Shown: piece after piece, positions 36,030 to 46,600 of the stretch
Layout of the letters: every line of letters starts with the position of its first letter
Position numbering within the stretch: position 1 is the first letter of the stretch
Assembly (NCBI GenBank): GCA_030267565.1
Contig: BRXU01000026.1
Location: forward strand, 1,676,880 to 1,740,879
Direction of reading: 5' to 3'
Length of the DNA: 64,000 nt
Source: Pleodorina starrii
Lineage: Eukaryota > Chlorophyta > Chlorophyceae > Chlamydomonadales > Volvocaceae
Made by a program: the position numbers and the translations under genes
Notes under the pieces: generated by a model
Told to the model about the DNA's origin: nothing
The model's input: the letters and a program-made list of their open reading frames with translations, nothing else
The model's database searches: none

Positions 36030-39000
36030 TCAATTGTCATCGATGAGGTTGACGAGGCCCGCCTCAACGGCCGCCCGGCGGTACATTTCCAACCGCTCCC
36101 TGTACGGCGCGATGTACGCCTCCCACTCGGGTGGCGGGCGCAGCAGGTCGGACGTGCTGATGCCCGCCACAATCCCGATCTCGAACGGCGTGGGCTCCTG
36201 CTCGTACATTACACCGTGGCACGTTGTCGTACATACACATACACACACAGACACACGCGCGTGGGGCCAGGCGCAAATGTTCGTTTGTGTTTCACGGGAC
36301 GGCAGGAATTGGGAGGTCGGGACAGGTCGTCAAGGCCCAATTCGGTCATGGCCTCAATCCGGTGTCACAAGTCATGAGGAGTGGTGCCGGTATGCGGGCG
36401 GTGATACGTATGTGTATTGTACGTGTATTGTACGTGTATTGAACGTGTATTTAATGTGCAAGGGAATGGGCAGTGAGAGCGCCGGGATATGGTACCAGCA
36501 GGGGCAGTGCCGCATCGCCCCGCCCAACCCTCATCAGCCCCCCTTTGCCTGAAGGCCCACGCCGTGCCACGCCGCGCCACGCCCCTTCATCTCCCTTGTG
36601 CAATTTCCCTTCTCTCTAAAGTTACCACCGCCGCCCCTCTCCACCACCCACCTTTGGTTGCCTCCGCAGCTTCCAGCCCAACTCCCGCAGAGTGCGGTCC
36701 GACTTCTTCTGGTTGCACCGCATGCATGCGGTCACCTTCACAGGAAGAGCCGGAGCGAGACAGCGAGACGGCGTGACGGCGGCAGCAGCGGAATGGCGGC
36801 AACGGCAACGGCAACGGCAAGCGCGACCGTGGCGGCGAGCAGAGGAGAGATAGAGAAATAATGCTTGTAATATAATGCAGATGTCCAATGTTGACATCTC
36901 CTTCCGAGAAGAGATCAGTTGGGATCTCCCGCACAGGTTCGAATCCTGTCGACTGCGATTCTACCCGAGCTTGGCAGTCGTGCCCGAGTGGTTAAGGGGA
37001 CTGACTAGAATTAGGGAGGGACATTTTTTTCCCATTCGGAGCACTCATTGTTAAGGTTCCTCAGCGGTCAAACGCACGGGTAGACGTGTGGTACTGACAC
37101 GACGCGCGCTCTAATCTGACAGATGCAAAGAATGCAGCGGCCCCCCCCTCTGAGAAGGAGCAGGCGACATCAGGCGCGCGCTCACGCGTCCCGCATGGCC
37201 ATGCACGTTCGGTACGACAGAAAATTTGCAGTACACCGCAAGACCAGTCGTACCAGGTTCTCCCATGTCTCCTTGCCGCCCTTGCTGACGGGATGCACGT
37301 GGTCCAGCGTCAGGTCGCGGCGGGAACCGCAGTACCTGCGGATCGTGCGTGTTTGTGTTTTGGGAGTGGGGGAAATTGCGAAATTCGGGCCCAGTTGGGC
37401 GAAGAGTAAGAGTTTGGGGGGAAAAAAATGTACAGCAGTCCAGAAAGGCAGAGAGGGGCTGACAGAGGCTGGCAGCCGCAGTAGTTGTCAGGCCGAACGG
37501 AAAAGGACCCCCCAATCGGGGAAATGTGCCGAATGTCAAAACCGCAACGCAACGCAGACCACCGACAGCGTCTGTTGCACGTAAGGAAGCAAGCAGCCCC
37601 GCCCCCACCCCGTCCCCTTAAGCGCGCCCCGCCCGCGCCCAAGACCGCCTCTTTTCCCTCCTTTCCCCCCTTTTCCCCCCCATCCCCCCCCCCTTCCACT
37701 GCTATACGTGGACAACTCCCCTCCCCTGCTGAGTTACTCACTGGCAGCAGAAGCCGTCACGAACCATTATGTTGCGGCGGGAGCACGCGACCCGGGAGCA
37801 CAGGTCCTGTGTATTGCGTGTGTGTGTTTGAGTGTGTGTTTTTGGGGCGGGAAGGGGCGGGAGGGGGCGGGGAGGAGGGGTAGGGTAAGAGAAAAGATAC
37901 CGCAGCGAAGGGGGAGGGGGAGGGAAGGGTTGGAGGAGAACAGTCAACGAGTGCAGGCAAGCTGAGTGGCTGGGAAGGGTTGGGAAGGTGGGGAGGGGTT
38001 GAGGTGGATGCGGGTGCGGTGTGGGTTGTGGGTTGTGGGCGAGCGGTGGGTACCGAGGCGGAGGTTCGGAAGCCTTCCCCCTTCCCAGCCACTGCCACAC
38101 TACCGTCGCGCGCTGCCCACCCCCCCCCCCCCCATGGATAACCCCCTCCCTCCCTTACTGAACATCCAAAAAACCCCACCCCACCCCATCCCACCCCACC
38201 CTACCCCGCCCCGCCGCTCCCCCCCTCCCACCTGCATGTCAGCGGTGTACTGCGGTACCCGCAGTACGGCAGGCAGTGGGTGTTCCCCTGAACCCGTCGT
38301 ACACACGGCGGGCGGAGGGTAGTACTCCAGCACCTCCCCCTGGACCAACAGGGGGGGGAGGGGGTTGCGAGAGGGATGGGGGAACCGACGGAGGGAACAA
38401 TACGCGGCAGTACAGTACGGCAGTAGTACAGTCGACATCATGGGGGCGAGTGGCGGCGGGGCCTGCAGCTAAGCACGTTACCGTTTGCTTGTTACCGTTG
38501 CATGCAACCATCGGAACCGATTCAGTTAATCCGTTACACCACAACCTACTACAGTGGCTGTGTGGGCGGCGCCTCCGCATCCACTTCTCCTGTGCACAGG
38601 GAGATCCGCTGCCAGGAGTGGCTGTGGCTATGTCTGGTCGCATCCCGGTGGATGCAGCCGCCACCACAGCCCTGCCGTCATCGCCATGCCTCTCCTTCCA
38701 TTCCCTCTTCCCTGCTTCCCTCTTCCCTCCTCCCCCCCTTCCCTCCTCCCACTCACCTACCCACCCGCCCCTCCCTCCCTCCGACCCCCTAACCTTTCCA
38801 AAGTAGTCGAAGTGGAAGGCCTTGTACCAGGTCAGACTGTTGGGCGGGGGGAGGGGAGGGCGGGGAGAAGAGACAGGAGACAGGAGAGGGAGGCGAGGGA
38901 GGGAGTTTGAAGAGTGAGGGCATAGGGCGGGGGGGAAACCATATGGGCAGTGACGGGGACGGGGACGTGGGCAGGAGCCAGTTTATACACTCATTCATAC

Positions 39001-40582
39001 GTATACGGTTTATGGCGCCGTCATGTTGTGGTTTACCATTTCACAGTTGGATCAAGTGGATCAGACGGAGGAGGGGCGACATGGTCACACTTTGAATTTT
39101 TAAAGGCTCAAACAGCTCAAATGCTTCAAAACCGGCGCTTAAATGCTTACACGTTGATGGGGCGGTAGGCGCAGTCAAGCACCAGCGCGCGGGGTTGACG
39201 GCGGACGAAGGGCACGATGTTGCCTCCCACGCCGGTGGAGGAGCCCCCAGCTGAAGCCTGCTTCGTCGCGTCGCAGAGGGGGTCCCGTGTCGTGTGTTAC
39301 AAGGAGGGCGGGGCAGGGCGGGGAGTACCGTAAAAAAGAAGATACAGGGTAGGGCACAGGGGAGGGGACAGGGGAGGGGAAGGGGGAAGGGAAGGGGGAG
39401 ACCCGAGAGGGGGGAAGGGTAAGAAACGAAAGGCGAGGAGGAAGCTCTTCCGAGGGGCGTCGCTTGGACCGCCCGGGGTGGCGACGTCGGGGTGAAAGTC
39501 AGAGGGGCAAGGACCGTGACCAGGGAGGGAGTTGGCCCATTGCCGTACGCTATGCCGTACCTCGTACTCCGAGTCGCTCCCGCTTCCGTCAAGGGAGCGG
39601 GTCACCACCGCCACCGCAGCGCCGGCGGAGGACGAGCTGGCGGCGGCGGCGACGCCGCCGCCGCCGGCGCCAGCGCCGGGGCTGGGCGCCGGCACGGGTG
39701 ACGACGCCGCCGACGGCGCGGGTCCGGAGGTGATGGAAGTTCCGCCGCCGCCGCCGCCACCGCTGCCGCCGCTGGCGGCAGAGGAGGAGGGTGCTGGGGC
39801 GGCTGGGTCGGGTTTTCGGGAGCGCCTGGCAGGTTCGGGGGGAGGGGGGCCGCGGCGGGAGGCGTGGGAAAGGGGGAGGGGGAGGGGGGCCGCGGCGGGA
39901 GGCGTGGAAGGGGGGGTGAGGCGGGGGGCCGGGTTATTTGCTGCTTCCCGTGGGTTGCATGGTACGCGAAGGGCGGCCGCGATAGCGCAACCCTCTCTTG
40001 CCTCATTCCTCAAGCTCGTCATCCCCTTTCGAACTTGCGCCCCTCCCCCTCCCCTCCCCGGCAAGGCCGCAGCTCCCACCTGCCACCCTTGCCCGCCCGG
40101 CGCCTGCTGCCGCTGGCCCCCGCAAAGGCGGATGACCCGTGGGTCGGTCCCTCGGACGAGGAACCGGACGACACGCACGCCACGGCCACCCGCCGCACCG
40201 CCGCTGCCACCGCCGCCACCCCCGTCGCGGCCGAGCCAGTGCCATACACACCGGCGGCGGCGGCGGTAGATAGTACGGCAACGCAACCCGGGCGCCGCCG
40301 TTGCAACAGGCCGTGGCTGCCCTGCAGGCCACAGCGATCGCTGCTGCTGCCGCTACTGCCGGTGCTGCTGCAGCAAAGCACCAGACTCAATCTGGGACGT
40401 CGGGGGTTCGAACCCTGTCGGGATCGCGTTGAGGATGCCGATGCGGCGGCGGAAGTCACGAGCCCCGGGGCGCCTCCGGCGGCTGCAGTTGCAGTCACTG
40501 GTGGTGGCCGGGTCTGTTGGATTCGGACGGCGCGGCCGCCGGCGGCGGCGGCGCCGGCGCTTGCATAGCACGGCTGTAGCAT
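36030..40582 (-). CDS. HNH endonuclease-domain protein (plant plastid-type), 474 aa
   Basis: Exons: 40582-40080, 39825-39561, 39257-39151, 38836-38794, 38339-38232, 37806-37742, 37335-37254, 36735-36652, 36197-36030; 1425 nt, phases close. The N-terminal region (about 250 aa) is Ser/Ala/Arg-rich and transit-peptide-like. The conserved part reads RALVLDCAYRPINVLTWYKA, then GEVLEYY, HPLPAVLRVPQY and SRRNIMVRDGFCCQYCGSR. The HNH fold has zinc CxxC pairs C363/C366 and C395/C398, the DH of LTLDHVHPVSKGG (375-376) and N390 (WENL). This is the architecture of plant proteins annotated as HNH endonuclease (At3g47490-like), whose role is unknown; nuclease action on DNA in the plastid is inference. Intron 37253-36736 houses a permuted tRNA gene on the other strand. 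Exon 1 overlaps a tRNA-like stretch, so its 5' part is the least secure. Confidence 0.88.
36914..37010 (+). tRNA. circularly permuted tRNA-Ser(AGA) gene
   Basis: The 3' half comes first (36914-36957: ATCAGT, variable arm GGGATCTCCC, T arm ACAGG-TTCGAAT-CCTGT, acceptor CGACTGC, discriminator G). A 16-nt linker (36958-36973) follows, then the 5' half (36974-37010: acceptor GCAGTCG, T8-G9, D arm CCCGAGTGGTTAAGGG, anticodon 5' stem ACTGA, loop CTAGAA). Rejoined, the acceptor (7 bp), anticodon (ACTGA/TCAGT, loop CTAGAAA) and T stems are all perfect, giving an 81-nt type II tRNA with anticodon AGA. The breakpoint falls between loop positions 37 and 38, where tRNA introns sit. Leader TCCTTCC (36899-36905) can pair with trailer GGAGGGA (37015-37021), as expected of a splicing-endonuclease substrate. 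Seven T at 37024-37030 would end Pol III transcription. It lies antisense in an HNH-gene intron. Confidence 0.93.
37024..37030 (+). terminator. Pol III T-run terminator of permuted tRNA-Ser
   Basis: Seven consecutive T, 14 nt after the 5' half of the permuted tRNA. Confidence 0.8.
40388..40437 (+). pseudogene. tRNA-like fragment with intact B box
   Basis: CCAGA/TCTGG anticodon-like stem with only a five-base loop, then GGTTCGAACCC, a full match to the Pol III B box. The T stem pairs poorly (GGGGG against CCTGT), and no matching 5' acceptor half is seen on either side. It overlaps exon 1 of the HNH model on the opposite strand. Best read as a degenerate tRNA copy or chance match. Confidence 0.35.
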
Positions 40583-43500
40583 GGATGAGAGGAGCGCAGA
40601 CGAGACGAGCTTCCGGATGTGCTGTCTTTTAGAGATGATATGATAGGGAAAGACCGGAAGGTGGGGCGATGTGGGTCGGGGCGAGTTGCCCGGGGGGCGC
40701 GGTGTCGGTGCCCTGGGGAGCGCGGGATGGGAGGGAGGGAGGAAGGAAGGCGGGGTTGTGGCTAAGGAAGGAGGAAAGAAGGAAGGGAAGTAGGCTAAGG
40801 AGGGCATGTCCGTGCGCGCATGAAGGGCCGCGTTGCGAGGAGCGGCCGGGCGGGGCACAGTTCGCGCTCTAAGGGCAAGAGCGGGTGCTGTAAAGGTCGG
40901 TCAAACACGGCGTCAACCGGTCTTCGCATAGACCAACCGCCCGCCCTGCGCGCCAAAATAGACGAACCGCCCAAACAATGTTATGCAAAGTAAGCGGCTT
41001 CAGAAGCTTGTTTCTATGGCTGATCGTCTGCAATTTGGCCGCTGGACGGAGGGCAGGTGCGAAGGAAAACCCTCGGCGCATGCGTCCGCATCAGGGCTGC
41101 TATTAGTTATCAATATGACGGAAATGCAACATGGCAAGCACAACTAGCGTTGAATACCTCTGCGGCTTGGTTAACAGCGCATTTGTGGGCAAAAGCCAAG
41201 CAACTTGCCACGATGGCTGGAAACATCTCGGAGTCGCGCGTTCAACATTGCAAGCCCAAGCCCGTTAGAGCAAAAGCGATACCAGCTTCTGTTTGTCTTG
41301 CCAAGCTTTGGAGCGACTTTCAACAAGCGACCGGTAAACGCGACCGGGGCAGAGAGAGACCGCGCGAAACCCTTGTAGAAGGTTTCGCTCCTCAGCCGCT
41401 AGCGCACACCTAGGTAATAACCGCTATTTGATTTCTGTCTCCTTGTTTGATAATCAGAGCACTCGGCAGCTCCTGTATGCCTTCACTTACCTTTCCGGTC
41501 TTCGCTGCGGAGGCCTGGGCACGCCGAGACGATGTGAGGCCCAGCGCAATAGGCTAACAAGTAAATGAGCTTCCAGTAACGCGTGACTGGGTAGGCAGCG
41601 CCGTTCGATTGGAGGAGCGCGGTAAAACAACCGCTCTTCAGTTTGCGAGACACTTCAACGAGCAAACGCAGCCAATAGTAATACCATCTAAGCAGCTACA
41701 GCGAGCTCAGCGTCGGCACTTTGACCTTCGTACGTCGGAATGTTGCAGTTTGATGCCCGGTGCTCGCGTAAAATCCCGCGGGATGCTGTACGATGGAACA
41801 ACAGTCGCGGAGTCACGAGTCAGCATTGCGTTTACCTCGGCAAGCGAGTCGTCGTCCATTGCCCTACTTGAAGTTGTCAAAGCCTTGTAATATCCTGAAG
41901 AATTTGTCGCCCGGCTCCTGGTTCCGGTTGGATATTTTTGCTGTTGCCGTTGCCCCGGCCGTTGCTTGAGCCCGCTTTGCATTGCCGCAAAACGAACGAG
42001 CTTTAAGCACCCGAACTAAAATATGACATAATAACATTAATACGAGTCCAGCTGGGCTCTTTGGTGTCGGTCGTGCGTTGCGTACGGTTGGGCTGTGCCA
42101 TCCATAGAGGCAAGGCAGTGGCGTCAGCCGCAACGCTGGGAAGACAGAGCTAGTACGACGCGCCCTCTAACGGATCGCAGAATCACGGGGGTCTACGTCG
42201 AGCCGATGTCGCTAAGGCATGCCCGCGTGCGCTTGCAGCGCCGCTGCTGCAACCTGCGCCAGGAGCATTCCGGACTCCACGTCGTCCCCTTGCGGGGAGC
42301 AGGCGGGGGGTAAAAAGAAGCTACCGCAGCGGAGACGGGGGGGCCCATTGAAGACGGTATGACGTGTGGGTTGAGAAGTTTAAGGCTATGTTAGACATGG
42401 CCTTCCGCGGCCGTGCAGGGCTGGGCTCCTTGCAGAGCGTGGCCACCAAGTTGAAGGGTAGGGACGTAGAGAGCCCGGGTAGCTACGCCAACCATCACGA
42501 GTCCGCATGTGACTCGTCGCAAAACCCTCCTCGCTAGGCCTCCTTACCGTTGAGTTCTTTAGCTGCCTCCTACAGTTCCCTACAGTTCCCTACAGTTTAG
42601 TTTAGCTGCCTCCTACAGTTCCCTACAGTTCCTTTACTAATTGGTTCCCCAGGCCTGCAGCCACTTCACGGCTGCAGCCACTTCACCGCCTGCAACTTCA
42701 CGCCCGATGCCACAGGCCTGTCCCTGCCACACCGCAGGGCCACAACACAAAACGGCGCGTGCGAGCTCAGCCGTGCACCGCCTCCGCCCCTAACGCCCCA
42801 TCCTACAGGGGTCCAGCGGCCCAGAATGTCGAGTTGACCCGAAACGGCAGCAGCCGCGCCAGAGCGCTGCCAGGATTGCGCACACGCCACGACGTCGGTA
42901 GGCGTCGGTACGCAGCGCAGCGCTGCCAGTACGCAGAGCGCCGCGCGGATACGGAAGCGTGCAAGCATCAGGACCACGTTTGGCCTGAACAAACGTGACG
43001 TAACAACTTGGCATCGTGGCTACCGGAATAATGTCGCCGCCCGCGGTGGCAGTTCTGAGCGGTTTGTCCAGCTTTGTCGCAGGAGACGTGCGTGTAGCGC
43101 TACGGTAGCTGAAACAACAGCCCTGCGCGTGTCCCGGAATCGTCCATCCACGCCATGATGAAGTTGTGGCAGAGAGCGGTCAACACGTAGATCAAGGCCA
43201 CCCCTTAACAGCGGGGCCGTGGGGACGTGCGGACGTCGTATCGCGGCCCCAGCTCGGCCGTTGCAAGTTGGTTGTGCAAATTGCGCCGCAGTAGCTGCGC
43301 ACGCCCACATTTGTCCTTGTCGCGAGTACGTAACTGCACTCCGTATTCCACTTACCAGTTGTCTGCTGAGAGTGACGGTATCGCAGCACACGAATTCGCT
43401 CCGTAACCCTCTGCCCGTAAGCAGTCGTCGACCTGTTTACCTGTAGGCCAAGCGCCAAGGGCCGTAGCCATATCGCATACTGGTGTTCAATCAGAATAAT

Positions 43501-43676
43501 CGTTTGTGATGCCATGACATCTTAATCACTACCGTGCCACCGTGCACGGACGGCACCTGCAGTCCCACTACGGTCCACAGCTGGTGGACTATATTAACCA
43601 TTATCCTTGACTTTTGCAAATCATCAAGAACAGCGTCAAGGAACAGCTCGACAGCTTTACGGGCACGTCAGGGAGA
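40583..43676. other. divergent intergenic region, HNH / arabinosyltransferase genes
   Basis: About 3.1 kb, mostly of lower GC (especially 40870-42130 and 43020-43900), with none of the homopolymer-rich coding texture of its neighbours. A repeat B copy lies at 42310-42336 and a short direct repeat of CCTCCTACAGTTCCCTACAG at about 42567-42625. No gene, tRNA or transposon terminal structure recognised; both promoters must lie here. Confidence 0.5.
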
Positions 43677-46600
43677 ATGCTTCCCCGGGCAGGCACGCGC
43701 GCCCTGTTTCTGGGCTTTACGGTCTTCGTGGCGAGCGTCATGTACGTTCTCATTGTCACGCATCACCTGAGATTACCTACGGTGCGTGCAAAGCGTGCAA
43801 ACGGGTGAAATGCGTCAAGCGGCCTCCACACTTTTTGAATTTCTCAATACCAGCACGGTAATTTGTTAGTTTGTGGATGATCACCTAGGTCTACTTTTGA
43901 TGTAATGTCCTGGTGCTATGTGCTTGTGGTGGGCGCTAGTCTGCCCCCCCCCCCCCCCCCACCACCACCACCACACCACCCAATCGCGGAGGCGCTCTCG
44001 CCCTTTGCCATGGCCAAAAGGGAACGGCAGCGAGCGGGTGTAGCGATATGGCATGTATGGAGGGTTCATCACCCGCTGGCACCCTTGCTTCCCATGTAAA
44101 CCCCCACCCCCTCCCTTCCCATCCCTCCACCCCGTCACCGCCACGCAACCCGCCACGCAACCCGCCCCCAAACCCGCTCCCACCTCCCCCAACCCCCCCC
44201 CCACCACCCCCGGCTTCCACCCGGACACATATTCGCAGCTGTCCGAGCTGGCTATCAGTCCCTCCCACAGCCACCGGGAGAAGGTGGCGGTGGAGGCGCT
44301 GCACCACGTGCTGCTGGAGGACTTTGCAAAGTGGGTCGCGGCATCATCACATGCGGGGGTCGTGACATCCTCCCCCCCGCCCGGGGCGAGTGGGACCTCT
44401 CCGCAGGGAGGGAGGGGAGGGAGGGAGGGAGGGACCGGGTGGCGGTGGTGGTGCGGGTGGGGGGGGCGCTCACGACTGGGCGGAGGATTATTCGGCGGAG
44501 GTGCAAGGGCGTGTAGAGGGAGGGGTGCAAGGATGGGTGCAAGGTAACGATGGGACTCTGCAAGGGGGAGGGGGAGGGAGAGGGGGAGGGGCGGAGGTGC
44601 GCAGGGATGGGCGGAGGGTTATTCGGCGGAGCGGTCTGGAGGGCAGATGATGGGGGAGGGGAGGGGAGGGGAGGGGAGGGGAGGAGGTGCCTAGTGGGCA
44701 GGATATGCCGGGAGGGGGATGGATGCTGCTGAGCGGTTCACGGCGAGAGGGGGGCCCCAGACGCGCGCCGGGGGGGCGGGCCATGGTCGCCTCGGTCGCC
44801 CTGGAAGCGGAAGAAGCCTGGAGCGGGGGCTGATGGGGCTGAGGGCTGACGGGGTCGGGAGGGTTTAATCGATTGGATCGATTGGGTTGCTTGCTGAAAA
44901 AGCAAGAGGGGTTGAGGGACCTCGTGTGTTCCCCAGAGGGACCTCTCCCTGCGGCGCGATGCGATACAATGCGATACGTCCGCTCCCATCCCCACCCCAC
45001 TTCGTTCGGTGCCTGGCGCCGGTGCCTGGCGCCGGTGTTGTCGTCGGGGCCGGGTGAGCGGTCTCCCTTCGCGGCACGAGTGCCACCGCCATCGCCACCG
45101 CCATTACGGGGCCTCACCGCACCGCACCGCACCTCGCTCACGCTGTATGCCGCCTTGGTGCTGCTGCCGCTGCCGCTGCTGTTGCCGTACATCTTTGCAC
45201 GGCAGGTACGACGAGGACCGCGACTCGAAGCTCTCCATCCACGAGTTTGCAAACCTGCTCCGAAACAGCGGGCGGCGGGGGGAGGAGGCGGCGGCAGCGG
45301 CCGGGGAGCAGGTCGCGCGGCGGGAGGCGCAGCAGGCGCTGCAGCATGCGACGTCGGCGGCGGCCGCGACGGCGGCGGTGAAGCAGATACCGCAAGGGGC
45401 GCGGTCGGTGGAGAACGGCGGCGCGGTGTCGGTGCCCAAGGACGACTACGACGACGGCGGCGACGTCGCGGCGGCGGTGGACGAGTTCAAGGGCCTGGAG
45501 GGCGACGGCGACGGCGGCGGCGAGAGCGAGTACGACGAGGACGCTGACGCTGACGCCGCCGACGTCGACGGCGTGGTTGCGGTGCTGGATTACGACGACG
45601 AGGACACGGAGGTGGATCTGAGCGCCGCCGCCGCCGCCATCAAGGCCGCGGCGTCGACGTCGCCGTCACCGCCGCCGCCGCCGCCGTCACCGCCGCCGCC
45701 GCCGCCGCCGTCACCGCCGCCGCCGTCACCGCCGCCGCCGAAGCCGTCGCCGCCGCCGTCACCGTCACCGCCGCCCAAGGTAGAGCCGAAGGCGGCGGCG
45801 ACGGCGGGGACGGCGACGGCGGCTGCTGGCACGGGCTGTCCTGAGTTGACTCGTGAGCTTGTGGCGGAGTTTGCTCGTGACAACACCATCATGCTGACGG
45901 TGGCGGACTGGCGCATATTTGGAACCATGGGTCAGTGAACCATGGGTCAGTGGCAGGGGCAAGTGGCAGTGAGCAGTCGGCAGTGGGCAGTGGGCAGGGG
46001 CAGGGGCAAGAGACAGTGGCAAGCGACAGCGGCGGATTCTTGTGTTGCAGTGACAGTGTCAGGAGACGGTGACCGTGCGAGATTGATAAGAGACAGTGCG
46101 GAGGAGTTGGCGAATGTCGCGGCGGCGGCGGCGGCCGTCCTGCCGCGGACCAAGCGCGAGGAAACTGGGGGGGGGGGGCGTGGGCCTGTGTGGCCGTATG
46201 TGTGTATGTACTACAACGTCCGCGGGGCGCCTTGTTTCATTATTGCAACTTCACTCTTCAAACTCCTCCCTCCCCTCCCTCCCTCCCTCCCTCCCTCCCT
46301 CCCTCCCTCTCCCCCTCCCCCTCCCTCCCCCCCCTTCCCTCCCTCCCTCCCCCTCTCCCTTCCTCCCCCCTCCGCAACCTGACCCCCAGGCATCAACTGG
46401 ATGAAGCACCTGGCCAAGTGGGGGGTGGACTACTACCTGGTGGCGGCAACAGACGTAACCACGGCGCAGGTGACTGCGTGTGTTTGTGTGACTGTGACTG
46501 TGTATGTGTATGTGAGAGACTGTGACTTTGTGTGGCTGTGTGGAGTGGGGGGGAGTGGGGTGTGTGTGACTGTGTGTGAGGAGTAGTGTGGAGAAATAAA

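Noticed and set aside
35033..36046. 337-codon plus-strand frame opposite the HNH 3' end
   Set aside because: Low-complexity Ser/Pro/Arg sequence in a convergent intergenic region, overlapping the last HNH exon; no recognisable fold.
38560..38605. Possible extra HNH exon (ISLCTGEVDAEAPPTQPL)
   Set aside because: Exon 38836-38794 joins exon 38339 in phase and gives the family-conserved YFGK-GEVLEYY; inserting this stretch would break it.
41057..43861. Several 60-120 codon frames in the 40583-43676 region
   Set aside because: No domain, no intron logic and no codon bias; only the frame starting at 43677 has a membrane anchor and joins the GT77 gene in phase.
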